NCBI RefSeq assembly: GCF_014201195.1
Contig: NZ_JACHDS010000001.1
Location: 558,001-622,000 of the forward strand
Length of the DNA: 64,000 bases
Reading direction: 5' to 3'
Source of the DNA: Nocardiopsis mwathae
GTDB taxonomy: Bacteria; Actinomycetota; Actinomycetes; Streptosporangiales; Streptosporangiaceae
Shown: one piece after another, positions 38,751 through 50,777 of the stretch
How the letters are laid out: each line of letters begins with the position of its first letter
How positions within the stretch are numbered: position 1 is the first letter of the stretch
The notes under the pieces: generated by a model
Databases searched by the model: none
What the model was told of the DNA's origin: nothing
What the model saw: the letters and a program-made list of their open reading frames with translations, nothing else
Made by a program: the position numbers and the translations under genes

Positions 38751-40132
38751 TCATCGGGTCAGCTCCGCGATGGAATCGAGGGGGATACGCAGCCAGGAGG
38801 GACGGTTCCGGGCCTCGTAGATGACTTCGTAGACGGCCTTGTCGTATTCGAAGGCGCGCAGGACGGCCTGGTGCTTCTCCGGGTCCACGCCGCCGGCGCT
38901 CGCGTAACCGGCGCAGAAGGCGTCCCTGTTGTGCCGCGCCCACGCGCGTGCCGCCGGGGCCAGCGCCTCCTCCGACGCGCTGCCGATGAGCTGGTAGTGG
39001 GCGGCGTAGTCGAACGACCGCAGCATCCCGGCGACGTCGCGCAGCGGGCTGGCGGGGCGCCGCCGGTCGCACACCGGAACGGCGGGTTCGCCCTCGAAGT
39101 CCAGCAGCACCCACCCGGCGTCGGTGCGCACCACCTGACCGAGGTGGTAGTCGCCGTGGATGCGCTGGACCGGAAGGGGTTCGGCGACCGCGGCGAACGC
39201 GTCGTAGGCGCTGCGCAGCGCGGGGGCGTAGCGCGCGAGCTCGGGGATCTCGGCGGTGGCGGAGTCCAGTCGCAGCCGCATCGCCCCCGCCAGCTCGCCG
39301 AGCATGTCGGGGGTGAGCACGTCGGTGGGCAGCTCACGGGCCAGGGCGCGGTGCACGGCCGCGGTGGCGCTGCCCAGGCGTTCGGCCTCCCCGGCGAAGT
39401 CGCCTCCGGCGTCGCCGGGTGGGAGACCGGTGGTGTCGTACAGGTCGCGCACGCTGGTCGCGGCCAGCACCCAGCCGTCGGTGGCGCTGCGCAGGTAGTC
39501 CTGGAGCAGCGCCAGTGTGGTGGGGACGGTGCCGCCGTCGCCGGGCCGCCGCGCGGGGAGGTCGGTCTCGATCCAGCCGTGGGGCCGGGCCACGAAGGGG
39601 GACCCGGCCAGTGCGGTGGTGAGTTCGAGGTCGGGGTTGCGCCCCGGCCACAGCCGCCGGAACGTCTTGAGGACGTAGTCCTCGCCGTAGACCAGCGAGG
39701 TGTTGGACTGTTCCCCGGTGAGGACGAGGCTGCGCTGGCCGGTGCGGATCGCCCCTCCGGGCAGGCGGCGGAAGCGGAGGCCGCGGTCGGTCCTCTCGTC
39801 GGCGATCCCCTCCAGCAGCGACGTGGTCAGTTCGGGGTCATGGGCGGCGTCGTAGACGGCCCACGTCGTGCTGTCGCCGGGCAGCTCGCACACGCCGATG
39901 GCGGCGTGCGCGAGCTCGTCGCGCAGGTCCCCGGCCCTGCGGACCCCGAGGAGCACCTGGTAGCGGGAGGTCGATCCACGCTGGCCGACCTCCACGACCA
40001 GCAGCCGCAGGCCGGGTTCGCCGGTGACGACCGGGTGCTCCGCCTCGACCATCACCTTCTCGATCGGTGTCCCCTTGCCGGCGAACCACCGCTGGCGCGG
40101 GATCCAACCGGCGAGGAGCTCCTCAAGCTGAC

Positions 40133-40136
<4 letters not shown>
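38751..40136 (-). CDS. mak: Maltokinase
   Basis: A 461-aa kinase that phosphorylates maltose from TreS to maltose 1-phosphate, the GlgE donor. Seen: the N-terminal cap ([16 protein letters not shown]), phosphotransferase-type fold with [24 protein letters not shown], the catalytic loop [11 protein letters not shown] and metal-binding LLDFEGEP, as in Pep2/Mak proteins. The ATG overlaps the treS stop (ATGA), so the two are coupled; a longer frame beginning at 40466 runs inside treS and is rejected. In many mycobacteria treS and mak are fused or interacting, which fits this tight arrangement. Confidence 0.92.
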
Positions 40137-42004
<1,868 letters not shown>

Positions 42005-42072
42005 GAAACTACTCCACCGGTTGTCGTTCCAGTGTGTTCCGCCGGTCGTGCCCGATCGCGGTGTTCGCGGAG

Positions 42073-44064
42073 CTATCGGGGCTTTCCGGAGGATGCGACG
42101 GTGAAAACATGGGCTGGTTGGATATTCGGGTCGAGGTGGACGTAATTCGCCCCTCCCCATTCGTAGGATTCGCCCGATAATTGGTCCGTCACGAGGATCC
42201 GGTCCTCGGAGGTGAACCCGAGAGCGGGCATATCGAGCCACACCGTCCCCTCGGCGGGGCGGTGCGGGTCGAGGTTCACGACCACCAGGACGACGTCGTC
42301 GGCCCCCGTACCGGGGCCCTCGCCCACGGTGGCGCTCCGCTTGGAGAAGCAGGTCAGCTGGGGCCGGTCGACGTGGTGGAAGCGCAGGTTGCGCAGCTCC
42401 TGCAGTGCCGGGTGCGCCCGCCGCAGCTCGTTCAGCCGGGTGATCAGGGGGGAGATCGTGGCCCCGGCGGCTTCGGCCGCCGCCCAGTCGCGCGGTCGGT
42501 ACTCGTACTTCTCGGAGTTCAGGTACTCCTCGCTGCCCGGCCGCACCGGCGTGTTCTCGCACAGCTCGTAGCCCGAGTAGATCCCCCACGTCGGGGACAG
42601 CAGTGCGGCGAGCAGCGCGCGGATCTCGAACGCCGGGCGGCCGCCCTCCTGCAGGTAGGCGTGGAGGATGTCGGGGGTGTTGGCGAAGAAGTTGGGCCGC
42701 ATGTAGGCGGCGGCCTCCCCGCTGAGCTCCCGCAGGTAGCCCTCCAGCTCCTCCTTGCCGTTGCGCCAGGTGAAGTAGGTGTAGGACTGGTGGAAGCCGA
42801 CCTTGGCCAGCGTGTGCATCATCGCCGGACGGGTGAAGGCCTCGGCGAGGAAGAGCACGTCGGGGTCGGTCCGGGCGATGTCGGCGAGCAGCCGCTCCCA
42901 GAACGCCACCGGCTTGGTGTGCGGGTTGTCCACCCGGAAGATCCGCACGCCGTGCGCCATCCAGTGCCGGACCACGCGCAGCACCTCGGCGTAGATGCCA
43001 TCGGGGTCGTTGTCGAAGTTCAGCGGGTAGATGTCCTGGTACTTCTTGGGCGGGTTCTCCGCATAGGCGATCGAGCCGTCGGCGCGCACGGTGAACCACT
43101 CGGGGTGCTCGGTGACCCAGGGGTGGTCGGGGGAGCACTGCAGCGCCAGGTCGAGCGCGACCTCCAGGCCCAGCTCGCGGGCCCCGGCGACGAACGCGTC
43201 GAAGTCGTCGAGGTCGCCGAGGTCGGGGTGGATCGCGTCGTGGCCGCCGTCGGCCGAGCCGATGGCCCACACCGACCCCGGGTCGCCGGGCCCGGCCCGA
43301 AGCGCGTTGTTCCGGCCCTTGCGGAACGAGTGGCCCACCGGGTGCACGGGCGGCAGGTAGACCACGTCGAAGCCCATGTCGGCGATGGCGGGCAGGCGCT
43401 TGGCGGCCGTGCGCAGGGTGCCCGGGCGCCAGTGCCCGTCCTGTCCGAGGGGCTCAGCGCCCTCCGACCGCGGGAAGAACTCGTACCAGGAGCCGAAGAG
43501 GGCCCGCTTGCGGTGCACCTCCAGGGGGAACCGCTTCGACCGTGTCACCAGGTCGCGCAGCGGTGCGGCGCCGAGTTCGGCGAGCACGTCGGTGGCGGTG
43601 GCCAGGGCGAGGCGCTCGGCCGCCGGCAGGGCGGTGTCGCGGAGCCGCTCGGCGACCTGTGCCAGCTCGGGTCGGCGCGGCACCCGGCGCGCGGCGCGCT
43701 CCAGCAGTCGGGCGCCCTCCTCCAGCATGAGTTCGGCGTCCTGGCCCAGCGGGATCTTGATCTCTGCGCCGTGCCGCCAGGTGGCGTAGGGGTCGTCCCA
43801 CGCCTCCACGGCGAACTTCCAGCTCCCCTCGCAGGTGGGGCGCACCTCGGCCGCATAGCGGTCGGTCCCCGGGGTGACCTCGCGCATGGGCGTCGGTCCC
43901 TGGCGGCGCCCCTGGGGGTCGTAGAGCACGACACCGGCTCCGAGGGCGCCGTGGCCCTCCCGGATGACGGTGGCGCTGACGGTGAAGGTCTCACCGGCGA
44001 CGGCCTTGGCCGTGCCGAGGTCGGGTACGGGAGAGACGTTCAGAATGGGAATGCGTCCGATCAC
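42073..44064 (-). CDS. glgE: Alpha-1,4-glucan:maltose-1-phosphate maltosyltransferase
   Basis: A 663-aa GH13_3 enzyme that extends alpha-glucan with maltosyl units from maltose 1-phosphate. Seen: N-terminal beta domain ([12 protein letters not shown]), helical insert, [38 protein letters not shown], nucleophile Asp in [19 protein letters not shown], acid Glu in [14 protein letters not shown], and the C-terminal domain after [10 protein letters not shown]. The GTG at 44064 is chosen since the conserved GRIPI block begins at once; no clear Shine-Dalgarno. It heads the operon, divergent from glgP across 564 bp. Confidence 0.94.
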   Translation of the reverse strand: MIGRIPILNVSPVPDLGTAKAVAGETFTVSATVIREGHGALGAGVVLYDPQGRRQGPTPMREVTPGTDRYAAEVRPTCEGSWKFAVEAWDDPYATWRHGAEIKIPLGQDAELMLEEGARLLERAARRVPRRPELAQVAERLRDTALPAAERLALATATDVLAELGAAPLRDLVTRSKRFPLEVHRKRALFGSWYEFFPRSEGAEPLGQDGHWRPGTLRTAAKRLPAIADMGFDVVYLPPVHPVGHSFRKGRNNALRAGPGDPGSVWAIGSADGGHDAIHPDLGDLDDFDAFVAGARELGLEVALDLALQCSPDHPWVTEHPEWFTVRADGSIAYAENPPKKYQDIYPLNFDNDPDGIYAEVLRVVRHWMAHGVRIFRVDNPHTKPVAFWERLLADIARTDPDVLFLAEAFTRPAMMHTLAKVGFHQSYTYFTWRNGKEELEGYLRELSGEAAAYMRPNFFANTPDILHAYLQEGGRPAFEIRALLAALLSPTWGIYSGYELCENTPVRPGSEEYLNSEKYEYRPRDWAAAEAAGATISPLITRLNELRRAHPALQELRNLRFHHVDRPQLTCFSKRSATVGEGPGTGADDVVLVVVNLDPHRPAEGTVWLDMPALGFTSEDRILVTDQLSGESYEWGGANYVHLDPNIQPAHVFTVASSGKPR

Positions 44065-44628
44065 AGGTGCACCAATGCAGGCAGCGAGAGAACAGAAGGG
44101 CCGGAGAGTCGGAGACTGGAATATTGTCGCGTTTTCGACGATTGCGGGATGTTCGTGTCGTTGCAGGCGTTGAAGGTATTCGAGAGCGGGCAGCCCGAAG
44201 TGCCCGAAAGGCCCACGGGTGGCCCCGGTCGTTCGGGCTCGGCGCGCTCTCACTGTCTATCGTCGGCCCGGAATGGTCCGCATCCGATGGTTTGCGGTGC
44301 GTATTTTTTGTGATTGTCGTCACACTGGCGAAGGTCCTTCGTGGGAGGTATCTTCGGCGGTTGCGCACGTAGAACAACGACAAACCGGTCGGGCGCCTCA
44401 GGGGGAACACTCGTCACATTCGTTCCGCGTGTGGCAATAAGGGGTTAAATCGGCGTGCTTCCCGTGTGTGCTGATCGTGCGATGGAGATCCGAAAGGGCG
44501 CTCTGTCCGGTTTGGCGGAGAATGGGGAAAATCCTCCCGAAAACCGGAAAGGCGGGCCTGACGAGTGTTCGTTGAATAGTGGCTTCAGGGGTCGCGCAAT
44601 CGCCGCGGATTGACTAGCCTCACGCTCC
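44065..44628. other. Divergent glgE/glgP intergenic region
   Basis: 564 bp without a supportable gene, richer in A and T than its surroundings (for example GTATTTTTTGTG near 44301). It holds a 13-bp palindrome, CGAAGGTCCTTCG, at 44329-44341 and must hold the promoters of the glgE operon and glgP. A TAGCCT -10-like hexamer at 44615-44620 lies 8 nt before the glgP GTG. No regulator gene is adjacent. Confidence 0.5.
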
Positions 44629-47292
44629 GTGAAGGCGATTCGCAGATTTACCGTCCGTACCGTCCTCCCCGACGAACTCGCCCCCCTGGGCCGGCTCGCC
44701 GCGAACCTCCGATGGGCCTGGCATCCGGCCACCCGCGAGGTCTTCGCCGCGATCGACCCCGAGGTGTGGGCGGCCGTCGGCCAGGATCCGTTCCGCATGC
44801 TCGGGGAGGTCGGTGCCGACCGCTTCTCCGAGCTCGCCCGCGACGAGGCGTTCTGCGCCCGCCTCCGCGAGGCCGACTCCGACCTCGACTCCTACCTCAC
44901 CGGCCCGCGCTGGTATCAGGGACTGTCCGCGCCGCCCTCGGGCATCGCGTACTTCTCGGCCGAATACGGCCTGACCGCCGCGCTGCCCCAGTACTCCGGC
45001 GGGCTGGGCATCCTCGCCGGCGACCACCTCAAGAGCGCCAGCGACCTGGGCCTGCCGCTCATCGGTGTGGGCCTGCTCTACCGGCACGGCTACTTCACCC
45101 AGACCCTTTCGCCCGAGGGCTGGCAGCTGGAGGCCTATCCCGAGATCGACCCGCGCGGGCTGCCCATGAGCCGCCTGGCGGACGCGGGCGGGGAACCCGT
45201 GGCCATCGGCGTCGACCTGGCCGACGGCCGCCGGATCACCGCGCACGTGTGGGTGGTGCGGGTCGGCCGGGTCCCGCTGCTGCTCCTCGACGGCTGCCAC
45301 GAAGGCAACGACCCTGAGCTGCGCGGCATCACCGACCGGCTCTACGGAGGCGGCAGCGAGCACCGGCTCCGCCAGGAGCTCCTGCTCGGCATCGGCGGCG
45401 TCCGGGCCGTCCGCGCCTACTGCGAGCTGAGCGGCCACCCCCGCCCCGAGGTCTTCCACATGAACGAGGGGCACGCCGGGTTCCTCGGCCTGGAGCGCGT
45501 CCGCGAGTACATCGGAGACGCCGGGCTCACCTTCGACGAGGCGGTCGAGGCCACCCGCGCGGGCACGGTGTTCACCACCCACACCCCCGTCCCCGCCGGG
45601 ATCGACCGGCTGCCCCGCGAGCTCGTCGAGCGGCACTTCGCCGCCGACGTGTCCGCGGCGCCCGGCGTGCCGTGCGACCGGGTCATGGAGCTGGGCACCG
45701 AGGACTACGCGGGCGGCGACCCCGCCGTGTTCAACATGGCCGTGATGGGTATGCGGCTGGCGCAGCGCGTCAACGGGGTCAGCCGGCTGCACGGACAGGT
45801 CGCCCGGGACATGTTCCGCGGCCTGTGGCCGGGCTTCGACACCTCCGAGGTCCCGATCTCCTCCATCACCAACGGCGTGCACGCCCGCACCTGGGTCGCC
45901 GACGAGGCCCAGAGGATGGCCGGCCGCATGGTGGAGGACTCCGCCGAGTTCACCCACACCGAGGGGTGGCGCAAGATCACCGGCGCCGCCGAGGAGGACC
46001 TGTGGGAGATGCGGCGGACGCTGCGCTCCCGCCTCGTGGCCGATACCCGGCGGCGACTGCGCGCCTCCTGGCGGCAGCGCGGCGCCAGCTCGGCCGAGCT
46101 GGGGTGGGTCGACGACGTGCTCGACCCCGACGTCCTGACCATCGGCTTCGCCCGGCGGGTGCCGTCCTACAAGCGGCTCACCCTGATGCTGCGCGACCGC
46201 GACCGACTCACGTCGATGCTGCTCGACCCGCGGCGCCCGGTGCAGATCGTCATCGCGGGCAAGGCCCACCCCGCGGACGAGGGTGGCAAGCGCCTCATCC
46301 AGGAGATCGTGCGGTTCACCGACGACCCGCGGGTGCGGCACCGCATCGTCTTCCTGCCCGACTACGACATGGCGCTGGGCCACTCCCTGGTGCAGGGCTG
46401 CGACGTGTGGCTGAACAACCCGCTGCGCCCGCTGGAGGCGTGCGGCACCTCGGGCATGAAGGCCGCGCTCAACGGCGGGCTCAACCTGTCCATCCGCGAC
46501 GGCTGGTGGGCCGAGTGGTTCGACGGCTCCAACGGCTGGGCCATCCCGACGGCCGATGGCGTGAGCGACCCCGACCGGCGCGACGAGCTGGAGGCGTCGG
46601 CGCTGTACGAGCTCATCGAGGGCGAGGTCGCCCCGCTGTTCTACGACCGGGACGAGGCGGGGCTGCCCAACCGCTGGCTGGAGATGGTCAAGCACACCCT
46701 GGTGTCGCTCGGCCCCAAGGTGCTGGCCACGCGGATGGTCCAGGACTACGTCACCCTCCTCTACCAGGGAGCCGCCGACTCCTCACGCCGGCTGGTGGGA
46801 ACCCCCACGGACGAGGCGGCCGCCGACGGCACCGACACGTCGGCCCCCGCCATGACCGGCGCCCGTGAGCTCGCCGACTGGAAGCGGCGGGTGCGCAAGG
46901 CCTGGCCGGGGGTGCGCATCGAGCACGTCGAGGTGGTCGGCATGGAGGACCCGCCCCAGGTCGGCGGCGCGATGCAGGTGCACGCCACGCTCGTGCTGCC
47001 CGGTCTGGCCCCGCAGGACATCCAGGTGGAGGTCGCGGTGGGCCGGGTCGCCGACGACGAGCGGCTGCTCGAACCGGTCGTCGCCACCCTGGCGCCGGTC
47101 GGCGATCCCGAGGAGGTCGAGGGACCGCTGGTGCGCTACGCGGGATCCGTGCCCCTGGTGCGGTCGGGAACCTGCGGCTACACGGTCCGGGTCCTGCCCG
47201 CCCACGCCATGCTCGCCGATCCCGCCGAGATGGGGCTGGTCGTGGCCCCCCGGCCGCCGGAGGCCATGGACGACGGCATGGTGCTGAGGTAG
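44629..47292 (+). CDS. glgP: Alpha-glucan phosphorylase (short GT35 type)
   Basis: An 887-aa phosphorylase releasing glucose 1-phosphate from alpha-1,4-glucan with pyridoxal phosphate. N-terminal DUF3417-type region (LPDELAPLGRLAANLRWAWHP), then IAYFSAEYGLTAALPQYSGGLGILAGDHLKSASDLG, HMNEGHAGFLGLERV, VFTTHTPVPAGID, and the PLP-lysine block CGTSGMKAALNGGLNLSIRDGWW. This is the AgpA-like actinobacterial form. No Shine-Dalgarno; TAGCCT ends 8 nt before the GTG, which suggests a leaderless mRNA. It balances the divergent GlgE synthesis operon. Followed 10 bp later by palindromic element C. Confidence 0.93.
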   Translation: MKAIRRFTVRTVLPDELAPLGRLAANLRWAWHPATREVFAAIDPEVWAAVGQDPFRMLGEVGADRFSELARDEAFCARLREADSDLDSYLTGPRWYQGLSAPPSGIAYFSAEYGLTAALPQYSGGLGILAGDHLKSASDLGLPLIGVGLLYRHGYFTQTLSPEGWQLEAYPEIDPRGLPMSRLADAGGEPVAIGVDLADGRRITAHVWVVRVGRVPLLLLDGCHEGNDPELRGITDRLYGGGSEHRLRQELLLGIGGVRAVRAYCELSGHPRPEVFHMNEGHAGFLGLERVREYIGDAGLTFDEAVEATRAGTVFTTHTPVPAGIDRLPRELVERHFAADVSAAPGVPCDRVMELGTEDYAGGDPAVFNMAVMGMRLAQRVNGVSRLHGQVARDMFRGLWPGFDTSEVPISSITNGVHARTWVADEAQRMAGRMVEDSAEFTHTEGWRKITGAAEEDLWEMRRTLRSRLVADTRRRLRASWRQRGASSAELGWVDDVLDPDVLTIGFARRVPSYKRLTLMLRDRDRLTSMLLDPRRPVQIVIAGKAHPADEGGKRLIQEIVRFTDDPRVRHRIVFLPDYDMALGHSLVQGCDVWLNNPLRPLEACGTSGMKAALNGGLNLSIRDGWWAEWFDGSNGWAIPTADGVSDPDRRDELEASALYELIEGEVAPLFYDRDEAGLPNRWLEMVKHTLVSLGPKVLATRMVQDYVTLLYQGAADSSRRLVGTPTDEAAADGTDTSAPAMTGARELADWKRRVRKAWPGVRIEHVEVVGMEDPPQVGGAMQVHATLVLPGLAPQDIQVEVAVGRVADDERLLEPVVATLAPVGDPEEVEGPLVRYAGSVPLVRSGTCGYTVRVLPAHAMLADPAEMGLVVAPRPPEAMDDGMVLR

Positions 47293-47302
47293 CGCGGCCC
47301 TA

Positions 47303-47380
47303 TCCCTTCCGATGATCTCGGAGATACTGGGGGAAAGATCGCCGGGGAGACCCCGATATCCCCGAGATCATCGGAAGGGA
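47303..47380. repeat. Dispersed palindromic element, copy C
   Basis: Arms of 30 nt (47303-47332 and 47351-47380) pair with three mismatches; core GATGATCTCGGAGATA, loop GAAAGATCGCCGGGGAGA. It starts 10 bp after the glgP stop and may end glgP transcription before the TPP riboswitch. Confidence 0.87.
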
Positions 47381-47470
47381 CGGGCTGCTGGCCGGCGGCA
47401 GGGTCGGTGATGTCCGGTGTGTTGCGGGATCACCCATAATGGAGTGAACTGCCGGAACGGCAGGGAACCG

Positions 47471-47555
47471 ACAGGGGAGCGCTTCGGCGCTGAGAGTGCG
47501 GGATCGGCCCCGCAGACCCTTACACACCTGATCCGGGTCATGCCGGCGAAGGAAG
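47471..47555 (+). promoter_or_regulatory. TPP riboswitch (THI element)
   Basis: The conserved TPP-aptamer blocks occur in order: ACAGGGGAGC, GCTGAGAGTGCGGG, CCGCAGACCCTT, ACCTGATCCGGGTCATGCCGGCG and AAGGAAGT. The P3 arm pairs TGCGGG with CCCGCA. A GGATCCG/CGGATCC hairpin at about 47561-47582 follows and may act in the expression platform. It lies 113 bp upstream of ykoE, so thiamine pyrophosphate should switch off this transporter operon. Confidence 0.94.
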
Positions 47556-47668
47556 TCGTAGGATCCGTCGGCCGCGGATCCGGCCCGCGCGCCCACGCGC
47601 GCCCCGGCCGCGGCCCTCTTGGCACTTCGCGCCCTCTCGTGCACCGACACGAAGGGACACCGATCGAC

Positions 47669-48307
47669 GTGGGAACCTCCGCCGCGCCAGGAGAAACCTC
47701 GGGCGCCCAGCCGACCGAACCCACCCGACCCACCGCATCGGGCCGCCGGTTCCGCTGGCGCACCGTCGACATCGTCGTCGCCGCCGTTCTCGGCGTCGCC
47801 ATCGGGGTCATCTTCTGGTTCTGGGGGATGCTGTGGGAGGCCACCTCGCCCCTGTTCCTCTTCTTCCCGCCCGCCCAGGCGGTGATCTACGGGATGTGGC
47901 TGCTGCCGGGGGTGCTCGGGATGCTCATCATCCGCAAGCCCGGCGCCGGCGTGCTCACCTCGACGGCGGCGGCGACCGTCTCGATGCTGCTCGGCACCCA
48001 CTGGGGGCTGCTGGTCGTGCTCGCGGGCGTGCTGCAGGGGCTGCTGCCCGAGGTGGTCTTCGCGCTCGGCCGCTACCGCTTCTGGGGGATGGGGATCTCC
48101 ATCCTCGCCGGGGCCGCCGCCGGGCTGGCGCCCACCGCGATGGACCTGACCCTGTACTACGCGGACTGGCCGGCCGCGTTCATGGCCGCCTACGGGGTGA
48201 TCGTCGTGCTCAGCGCCGCGATCATCGCCGGGATCGGCGGCCGACTGCTGACGACCGCCCTGGCCCGCGCGGGCGCGCTCACGCCCTTCCCGTCGGCGCG
48301 CGGATGA
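47669..48307 (+). CDS. ykoE: ECF transporter substrate-binding subunit YkoE (thiamine/HMP uptake)
   Basis: A 212-aa membrane S-component with about five to six hydrophobic segments: VDIVVAAVLGVAIGVIFWFW, AVIYGMWLLPGVLGMLII, GVLTSTAAATVSMLLG, GLLVVLAGVLQGLLPEVVF, FMAAYGVIVVLSAAIIAGIGG. The FALGRYRFWGM block is typical of YkoE. It binds thiamine or hydroxymethylpyrimidine for the ATPase YkoD and transmembrane YkoC downstream. The GTG at 47669 has GAAGGGA 11 nt upstream; longer frames read into the riboswitch and are rejected. Confidence 0.9.
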   Translation: MGTSAAPGETSGAQPTEPTRPTASGRRFRWRTVDIVVAAVLGVAIGVIFWFWGMLWEATSPLFLFFPPAQAVIYGMWLLPGVLGMLIIRKPGAGVLTSTAAATVSMLLGTHWGLLVVLAGVLQGLLPEVVFALGRYRFWGMGISILAGAAAGLAPTAMDLTLYYADWPAAFMAAYGVIVVLSAAIIAGIGGRLLTTALARAGALTPFPSARG

Positions 48308-49863
48308 GCGGGGGCGCGGCCCGGGGCGGGGCCGGCGTGCGGTTGTCCGGATGGGGCTGGCGGCACGGCGCCCGCGACGCGTGGGCGCTGCGCGGCGTCG
48401 ACCTGGTGATCGAGCCGGGGGAGCGGGTCCTGCTTCTCGGAGCCTCCGGCGCGGGCAAGAGCACCCTGCTGCACGCGCTTGCCGGCCTCACCGGCCCCGA
48501 CGCCGCCATCACCGGTGAGCAGGAGGGGGCGCTGCTGGTCGACGGCGAGCCGGCCGACCGCCGCCGCGGCGACATCGGCCTGGTCAGCCAGGACCCGGAG
48601 ACGCAGCTGGTGATGGCGCGCAGCGGCGACGACGTCGCGTTCGGCCTGGAGAACCGGGCCCTGCCCCGCGCCGACATCTGGCCGCGCGTGCACGCCGCGC
48701 TCGACGGGGTGGGCTTCCCGTACGGCATCGCGCGGTCGACGGCCGCGCTGTCGGGCGGCGAGAAGCAGCGGCTGGTGATCGCCGGAGCGCTGGCGATGGA
48801 CCCCCGTCTGCTGCTCCTCGACGAGCCGACCGCCAACCTCGACCCGGTCGGTGCGCGCCTGGTCCGTGACGTGGTGGCCGACCTGGTGGCCACGAGCGAG
48901 GCGACGCTGGTCCTGGTCGAACACCGGGTGGCCGACGTCATCGGGCTGGTGGACCGCGTGGTCGTGCTGGAGCCGGGCGGCGGCGTCATCGCGGACGGCG
49001 CCCCGGATGCCGTCTTCGCCGCGCACGGCGCCGACCTCGCCGAGCGGGGCGTCTGGGTCCCCGGCCACGCCCCCCGGCCTTCGGGCAGCGCGGCCGCAGG
49101 GCCACCGCGGTGCCCTCCCACGTCCCCCCTCATCGAAGCGGTCGGCGTCGTCGCCCGCGAGCCCGACCCCATCGGCCCGCGCACCGGGGCACCGGCCACG
49201 GTCCTCGACGGGGTGGACACGGCGGTCCGGGCCGGGGCGGCCACCGCCCTCACGGGCGTCAACGGCTCCGGCAAGTCCACGCTGCTGATGCTGCTGGCCG
49301 GGCTCACCGCCCCGCACGGCGGGACGGTGGAGCCGCGCGGCGCCCTGGCCGACGTCGACCGGCGCCCGCTGGTCCGGTGGCCGGCCCGGCGCCTGGCCCG
49401 ACACCTGGGCACGGTCTTCCAGCATGCCGAGGACCAGTTCGTCACCGGGAGCGTCCGCGATGAGCTCGCCTTCGCGCCGACACGCACCGGTCTGGGGGAG
49501 CGTGAGACGGCGGCGTGGGTGGAGGAGCTGCTGGAGCGGCTGCGCCTCACCGGCCTGGCCGATGTGCACCCCGCCACACTGTCCGGCGGTGAGAAGCGCC
49601 GCCTCTCGGTCGCGACGGCCCTGAGCTCCGGCCCCGCGCACGCGCCCGACGTGCTGCTGCTGGACGAGCCGACGTTCGGCCAGGACACACGCACCTGGTC
49701 CGAACTGGTGAGTCTCCTCGCTGACCTCCGCAGCGAGGGGAGGGCGATCGTCATGGCGACCCACGACACCCTGCTGCTCGACCGCTTCACCGACGTCGAG
49801 CTCCGCGTCGGCGACCGCCGCGTCACCCCGGCCTCGACGATCGAGGGGGAGGCCACCCGATGA
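48304..49863 (+). CDS. ykoD: ECF transporter double ATP-binding protein YkoD
   Basis: A 519-aa fusion of two ABC ATPases. Domain 1: Walker A GASGAGKST, Q-loop VSQDPETQLV, signature LSGGEKQRLVIAGAL, Walker B LLLLDEPTANLDP, His in LVEHRV. Domain 2: Walker A GVNGSGKST, VFQHAEDQFVTGSVRDELAF, signature LSGGEKRRLSVATAL, DVLLLDEPTFGQD, ATHD. The PxxQ(L/F)V Q-loop form is typical of EcfA. The linker (about 255-275) is Pro-rich. The ATG overlaps the ykoE stop (ATGA) and has no own Shine-Dalgarno, so translation is coupled. Confidence 0.93.
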   Translation: MSGGAARGGAGVRLSGWGWRHGARDAWALRGVDLVIEPGERVLLLGASGAGKSTLLHALAGLTGPDAAITGEQEGALLVDGEPADRRRGDIGLVSQDPETQLVMARSGDDVAFGLENRALPRADIWPRVHAALDGVGFPYGIARSTAALSGGEKQRLVIAGALAMDPRLLLLDEPTANLDPVGARLVRDVVADLVATSEATLVLVEHRVADVIGLVDRVVVLEPGGGVIADGAPDAVFAAHGADLAERGVWVPGHAPRPSGSAAAGPPRCPPTSPLIEAVGVVAREPDPIGPRTGAPATVLDGVDTAVRAGAATALTGVNGSGKSTLLMLLAGLTAPHGGTVEPRGALADVDRRPLVRWPARRLARHLGTVFQHAEDQFVTGSVRDELAFAPTRTGLGERETAAWVEELLERLRLTGLADVHPATLSGGEKRRLSVATALSSGPAHAPDVLLLDEPTFGQDTRTWSELVSLLADLRSEGRAIVMATHDTLLLDRFTDVELRVGDRRVTPASTIEGEATR

Positions 49864-50675
49864 CCACCCACCGGCCGCCCCGCGCACAGTCGGAGCGTCA
49901 CCCGTCCGGCACACCCGGCGCCCATCCCATCCCCGAAACCGAGGCTCACCCCGCCATCACGGCCTGGCTCCGGCGCGCCAACCCCGCCGCCAAGGTGGTG
50001 GCGGCGCTGCTGGTGACGGCCGCGCTGATCCCGACGGTCGACCCGGTGACCCCGGGCGTCGTGTTGGCCGCGGTCGCGCTGGTCCTGCCCTTCGCGGGGA
50101 TCGACCGCCGCACGGCCCTCACCCTCGGCGGCCCGCTCCTGCTGGCGGCGCTGTCGGTCGGTGTGGTCAACCTGATCTTCGGGGAGAGCGGCCCGCTGAC
50201 CGCGTTCGGGCTGGCCGTGCGTCTGCTGGCCATCGCGCTGCCGGGCGTGCTGGTGGCGGCCACCAGCGACCCCACCGAGCTGACGGACGCGCTGGTGCAG
50301 CGGCTGAAGCTGCCGGAGCGCCCGGTGATGGGGGTACTGGCCGCGCTGCGGCTGATCCCGCTCCTGGCCGCCGAGTGGCGCACCCTCACCCTGGCCCGCC
50401 GAGCCCGCGGCCTGGAAGCGGGTCGCAACCCGTTCACCGCCGCCGCGATCTTCGCGGGCAAGGCCTTCGCCCTGCTGGTCCGCTCGATCCGTACCGGAAC
50501 CCTGCTGGCCACCGCCATGGACGCCCGAGCCTTCGGCACAGGCCCCCGCACCCACGCCCGCGAAAGCCCCTGGCACCGCTCCGACACCTGCCTCCTCATC
50601 GGTACCGTGGCCGTCCTACTGGCGGCCCACACCCTCTCCCTCGCGCTGGGCACCTGGAAGCCCCTCTTCATGTGA
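49860..50675 (+). CDS. ykoC: ECF transporter transmembrane protein YkoC
   Basis: A 271-aa EcfT/CbiQ-family protein. Five hydrophobic segments, and the coupling helix motifs near the end of the cytoplasmic region: GVLAALRLIPLLAAEWRTLTLARRARGLEAG (ARG-type box) and SIRTGTLLATAMDARAFGTGPRT (second Ala-Arg-type box), which bind the ATPase grooves. The start overlaps the ykoD stop (ATGA). The first 45 residues are hydrophilic. It completes the riboswitch-controlled ykoE-ykoD-ykoC unit. Confidence 0.92.
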   Translation: MTTHRPPRAQSERHPSGTPGAHPIPETEAHPAITAWLRRANPAAKVVAALLVTAALIPTVDPVTPGVVLAAVALVLPFAGIDRRTALTLGGPLLLAALSVGVVNLIFGESGPLTAFGLAVRLLAIALPGVLVAATSDPTELTDALVQRLKLPERPVMGVLAALRLIPLLAAEWRTLTLARRARGLEAGRNPFTAAAIFAGKAFALLVRSIRTGTLLATAMDARAFGTGPRTHARESPWHRSDTCLLIGTVAVLLAAHTLSLALGTWKPLFM

Positions 50676-50777
50676 GAGGCCGGCCCACGCCCCCGAAGCC
50701 GAACGGCCGTCTCAAGGAGAGACGAAGGGGGAAGGGCTCTTCAACGCCGCTGACCACCCTGCTGCCATTCTGTTCCG

